A stretch of 64,000 nt of DNA from Sphingobacteriales bacterium (GTDB lineage Bacteria; Bacteroidota; Bacteroidia; Chitinophagales; CAIOSU01): the NCBI GenBank assembly GCA_027486795.1, contig JAIXOI010000006.1, forward strand, positions 62,001 to 126,000, given 5' to 3'. A program made the translations under genes and the position numbers. The notes beneath the pieces were generated by a model. It was not told the DNA's origin, searched no databases, and saw only the letters and a program-made list of their open reading frames with translations. The number at the start of each line of letters is the position of its first letter. Positions within the stretch are counted from its first letter, which is position 1. Positions 61,890 through 64,000 of the stretch are shown here, piece by piece.

Positions 61890-62125
61890 TTTTTCAAAAT
61901 CTGTCTCGCCTTTTTCATAACTTCCTCATGAGGGATACCTTCTCCTCTCAAAAGCTGAGCTTCCCCTTCCTTGACCATTTCCATCTCTGCTGATGTTGGT
62001 TCGTGGTGTGTATACGGCAAGGGCTTTTTAGCGCTAAGCACTTCACTAACTGCTTCCAGCAAATCGCCATCCTCAGTACTGTCAATTAGCTGATGTAAGT
62101 GCTCTCTTATCTTATTTATCTGCAT
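61886..62125 (-). CDS. Probable antitoxin of the ParE-type module
   Basis: A 79-residue acidic protein upstream of and overlapping the toxin by 4 nt. The N-terminal half is helical (INKIREHLHQLIDSTEDGDLLEAVSEVLSAKKP), the C-terminal half contains EGIPHEEVMKKARQILKK, a segment often found in Bacteroidota antitoxins of this class. No classic ribbon-helix-helix or HTH motif is evident, so the call rests on context and composition. Confidence 0.75.
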   Translation of the reverse strand: MQINKIREHLHQLIDSTEDGDLLEAVSEVLSAKKPLPYTHHEPTSAEMEMVKEGEAQLLRGEGIPHEEVMKKARQILKK

Positions 62126-62188
62126 AGTATTAAAGATAACTAATCACTTTTACTTTTGGATTTGAAGCCTGAAAATTTTTACCAATTA

Positions 62189-62223
62189 ACACCCGCTATT
62201 CGTAGTAATAGCGGGCGTTTTTT
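62189..62223. terminator. Terminator hairpin between YeiH-type gene and the TA module
   Basis: CCCGCTATT (62192-62200), 6-nt loop, AATAGCGGG (62207-62215), then CGTTTTTT: a perfect 9-bp stem. The T run is on the plus strand although both flanking genes are on the minus strand, so its direction is the wrong way for them. Confidence 0.75.
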
Positions 62224-62275
62224 ATCTCTTTGTTTGTGGCAAAATAGTAGCAAACGATATCAGTTATTCAATAGC

Positions 62276-63253
62276 CTAAGCCACTGCCATCACTACCCAA
62301 AGTGAGGTTACTGATATTATCACCCAAAGCACCAACCCCTGCACCATTGCCCGCGGCCCTACTGATTTGAGCGTTGTTATGGACAAACTGGCACCGATAA
62401 GAAACAAGGTGAGCTTAAGGCCTGCTTTAGCCACGGAAACAAGGTATGGGGATATGGTTTGTACCGGCTCTAGGTAACTATTCAGTAGCATAGCCACTAT
62501 AAACCAGCCGATAAAGTATGGAATAGTAACCTTACCCGCCGAATTTTTATAGATGAAAGCCATACCGAACGATACAGGGATAATCCACAAGGCGCGGGCT
62601 AGTTTTACGGTGGTGGCAATTTTTAGGGCTTCGGGGCCGTATTCGCTGGCTGCACCTACTACCGAGCTCGTATCGTGTATGGCAATGGCGCTCCACAGGC
62701 CAAATTGGGCTTGCGATAAATCAAGTAAATGCCCAATAACCGGGAAGAGGAACAGGGCCACGGAGTTGAGTATAAACACAATGCCCAACGATACCGAAAT
62801 TTGTTTTTGTTCAGCTTGTATAATAGGCGATATGGCCGCTATGGCACTGCCACCGCAAATAGCAGTGCCCACTGATACCAACTGCGATGTTTTGCTATCC
62901 ACCTTAAGCAGCTTGCCCATAAAGTAGCCCAACAGTAGGGTTCCTAAAATGGAAACCACGGTAAACATAAAACCTTGGCTGCCTGCCTGCAAAGCGGTCT
63001 GTGCATGGATGCCAAAACCTAAACCAACTACTGATGCCTGCAATAAGTACTTAGTGCCCTTTGCCGCTTGCTTAGGAAACGGGTTGCCTATTACATTAGC
63101 TACCACTATGCCCAATACTAGCGCAGTAGGTGCCGATATCAAAGGGGTTAAGGTAAGGGCAGCTACAACTATAAACAGCAGCTGTTGCACCTGGGGGCTG
63201 AGCTTCAAGAAGCCTTGTTGGGTGGTATCTTTAGAAGGCTCGGCTGGTTTCAT
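62276..63253 (-). CDS. YeiH-family putative sulfate exporter
   Basis: A 325-residue polytopic inner-membrane protein with about nine or ten spans. The segments VGTAICGGSAIAAISPIIQAEQKQISVSLGIVFILN, GLWSAIAIHDTSSVVGAASEYGPEAL and IATTVKLARALWIIPVSF are the family hallmark (YeiH / Cons_hypoth698). Family members are linked to sulfate or sulfite export; the substrate is not proven for most. It stands alone, with no LysR regulator beside it. Confidence 0.9.
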   Translation of the reverse strand: MKPAEPSKDTTQQGFLKLSPQVQQLLFIVVAALTLTPLISAPTALVLGIVVANVIGNPFPKQAAKGTKYLLQASVVGLGFGIHAQTALQAGSQGFMFTVVSILGTLLLGYFMGKLLKVDSKTSQLVSVGTAICGGSAIAAISPIIQAEQKQISVSLGIVFILNSVALFLFPVIGHLLDLSQAQFGLWSAIAIHDTSSVVGAASEYGPEALKIATTVKLARALWIIPVSFGMAFIYKNSAGKVTIPYFIGWFIVAMLLNSYLEPVQTISPYLVSVAKAGLKLTLFLIGASLSITTLKSVGPRAMVQGLVLWVIISVTSLWVVMAVA

Positions 63254-63857
63254 GTATTGGCGCTTGAGCGCATTGTTTGTAAAACTAATAATTGGGTAGG
63301 GATAATGCGTACAAAATGCCTTTAAAAATCAAAACCCCACTTTAATGTAGCTCCAGCATGCTTCCTGTTTAAATACCACCTCGCTAATTCCAAAGGCAAT
63401 CCAACTGAAATAGCGAATTACAAAGATGGTAAGGTATTCATCAACCCTATGCAACCTAAGTCACAGAGTACCTTTATTCGACTTTCTTTTGCTCATTTTT
63501 TACTCTCACTCTAGCAAAACCGGATTGAACCATTACACTTGTTCATTTTTGATGCATCAGTCAAAAGTGGCACGCAGCAGTTCGTTTTCACGCCATTCCA
63601 AACATGGCTTGAGGAATTTGTATTCGGTGCGAAGTGGTTGTTGGCCGAGGTCATTGTAATGTAAGCCAAATGATGCCACCCCATACTAGCAATCGGTTGC
63701 GGGTGCGGTATTACGGTAAATAAGGGCATCTTTAGGGGCTATTTTTATCTACCTTCGTTCAATTTGTTTTTGATAAAGATTTGCCAATGCCAATTTATTC
63801 CTATTTTTAGTATCAACAGAATTAACAACTATTAACTAACCAACCAAATAACGCACT
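63254..63857. other. Intergenic region, 604 nt
   Basis: Lies between divergent genes. Apart from a promoter-like pair near its right end (63780-63809), I see no RNA gene, repeat or terminator. Short open frames at 63426-63659 (plus) and 63511-63729 (minus) have no coding character. Confidence 0.4.
63780..63809 (+). promoter_or_regulatory. Candidate promoter of the last TonB receptor gene
   Basis: TTTG (63780-63783), 18-nt spacer, TATTTTTA (63802-63809), seven of eight matches to TAnnTTTG. Leader about 40 nt. Confidence 0.35.
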
Positions 63858-64000
63858 ATGAGGAACCTGCTATCCCTCTTATTATTGCTTTGTCCGGCTG
63901 TAATGCTATTGGCCCAAACGCGCACCATTAGTGGTACCGTAAAGGGCGCCGACAATAAGGAAACCCTACCACAGGTTAATGTGGTAATTAAAGGCAACAC
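63858..64000 (+). CDS. TonB-dependent receptor, SusC-like, 5' end only
   Basis: A frame running off the window, 47 codons visible. It begins MRNLLSLLLLLCPAVMLLAQ, a signal peptide, and continues TRTISGTVKGADNKETLPQVNVVIKGN, the opening strand pattern of a carboxypeptidase-regulatory-like domain as found at the start of SusC/RagA-type TonB receptors (GTV-x-D...LPGVNV-x-IKGT). The rest, including plug and barrel, lies outside, so the substrate and any SusD partner cannot be told. Confidence 0.75.
   Translation, partial: MRNLLSLLLLLCPAVMLLAQTRTISGTVKGADNKETLPQVNVVIKGN

Noticed and set aside
63426..63729. Two opposite short frames in the last intergenic region
   Set aside because: Overlap one another, lack recognisable features, and have irregular composition.

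Overview
The window is a stretch of a Bacteroidota chromosome. The evidence is a TonB-dependent receptor paired with a DUF5689-type lipoprotein, a type IX secretion sorting domain, the Bacteroidota arrangement of the dcw cluster (mraZ to ftsZ without ddl, a PASTA-tailed FtsI, an FtsZ with a long acidic tail), MbnP-family lipoproteins, and repeated promoters of the Bacteroidota -33/-7 type (TTG, 19-22 nt, TAnnTTTG). The order within the phylum cannot be fixed from the sequence alone. No rRNA, tRNA, phage or CRISPR array was seen.

Layout. 1-9.2 kb: a DUF1361 membrane protein, the NAD(P)H-hydrate repair enzyme Nnr, and a minus-strand signalling cassette of a 1576-aa multi-PAS/GAF histidine kinase followed by two overlapping response regulators, then a zinc-ribbon protein. 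9.4-18.2 kb: a 54-aa membrane peptide, biotin carboxylase, an antitoxin/ParE-like pair, a secreted EEP-family phosphoesterase divergent from a TonB receptor plus DUF5689 lipoprotein, and an Smr-domain protein. 18.5-23.2 kb: an unrecognised membrane protein, a LOG-family protein, a periplasmic M23 peptidase, a Bcp peroxiredoxin and a secreted orphan.

23.6-39.3 kb is the complete division and cell wall cluster: mraZ, rsmH, ftsL-like, ftsI, murE, mraY, murD, ftsW, murG, murC, ftsQ, ftsA, ftsZ. Genes overlap or nearly touch, except for a 176-nt gap before ftsW that carries inverted 7-nt repeat arrays. Three GTGGN boxes at exact 10-nt spacing lie upstream of mraZ, and a strong terminator follows ftsZ. 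39.4-40.4 kb holds a Y1 (RAYT-like) transposase bracketed by two matching palindromic arrays.

40.4-49.7 kb: an alpha/beta hydrolase lipoprotein, a T9SS-exported repeat protein, proS, a Gly/Asn/Trp- and Pro-rich repeat protein, an OmpP1/FadL-type porin and secG. 49.8-56.7 kb: a lipoprotein and a retropepsin-like protease, then a probable metal-handling operon of a Cys-motif membrane protein, an outer-membrane barrel, two MbnP-family lipoproteins and two di-haem MauG/MbnH-like lipoproteins. 57.4-61.5 kb: 2-oxoglutarate dehydrogenase E1 and E2. 61.5-64 kb: a second antitoxin/ParE module between two near-identical terminator hairpins, a YeiH-type transporter, and the start of another TonB receptor.

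The points most worth a second look are the doubled MbnP/MbnH locus, the transposase with its mirror-symmetric palindromes, a dispersed repeat read through in frame inside murC, the mraZ operator, and several degenerate 7- and 8-nt repeat arrays at gene borders.
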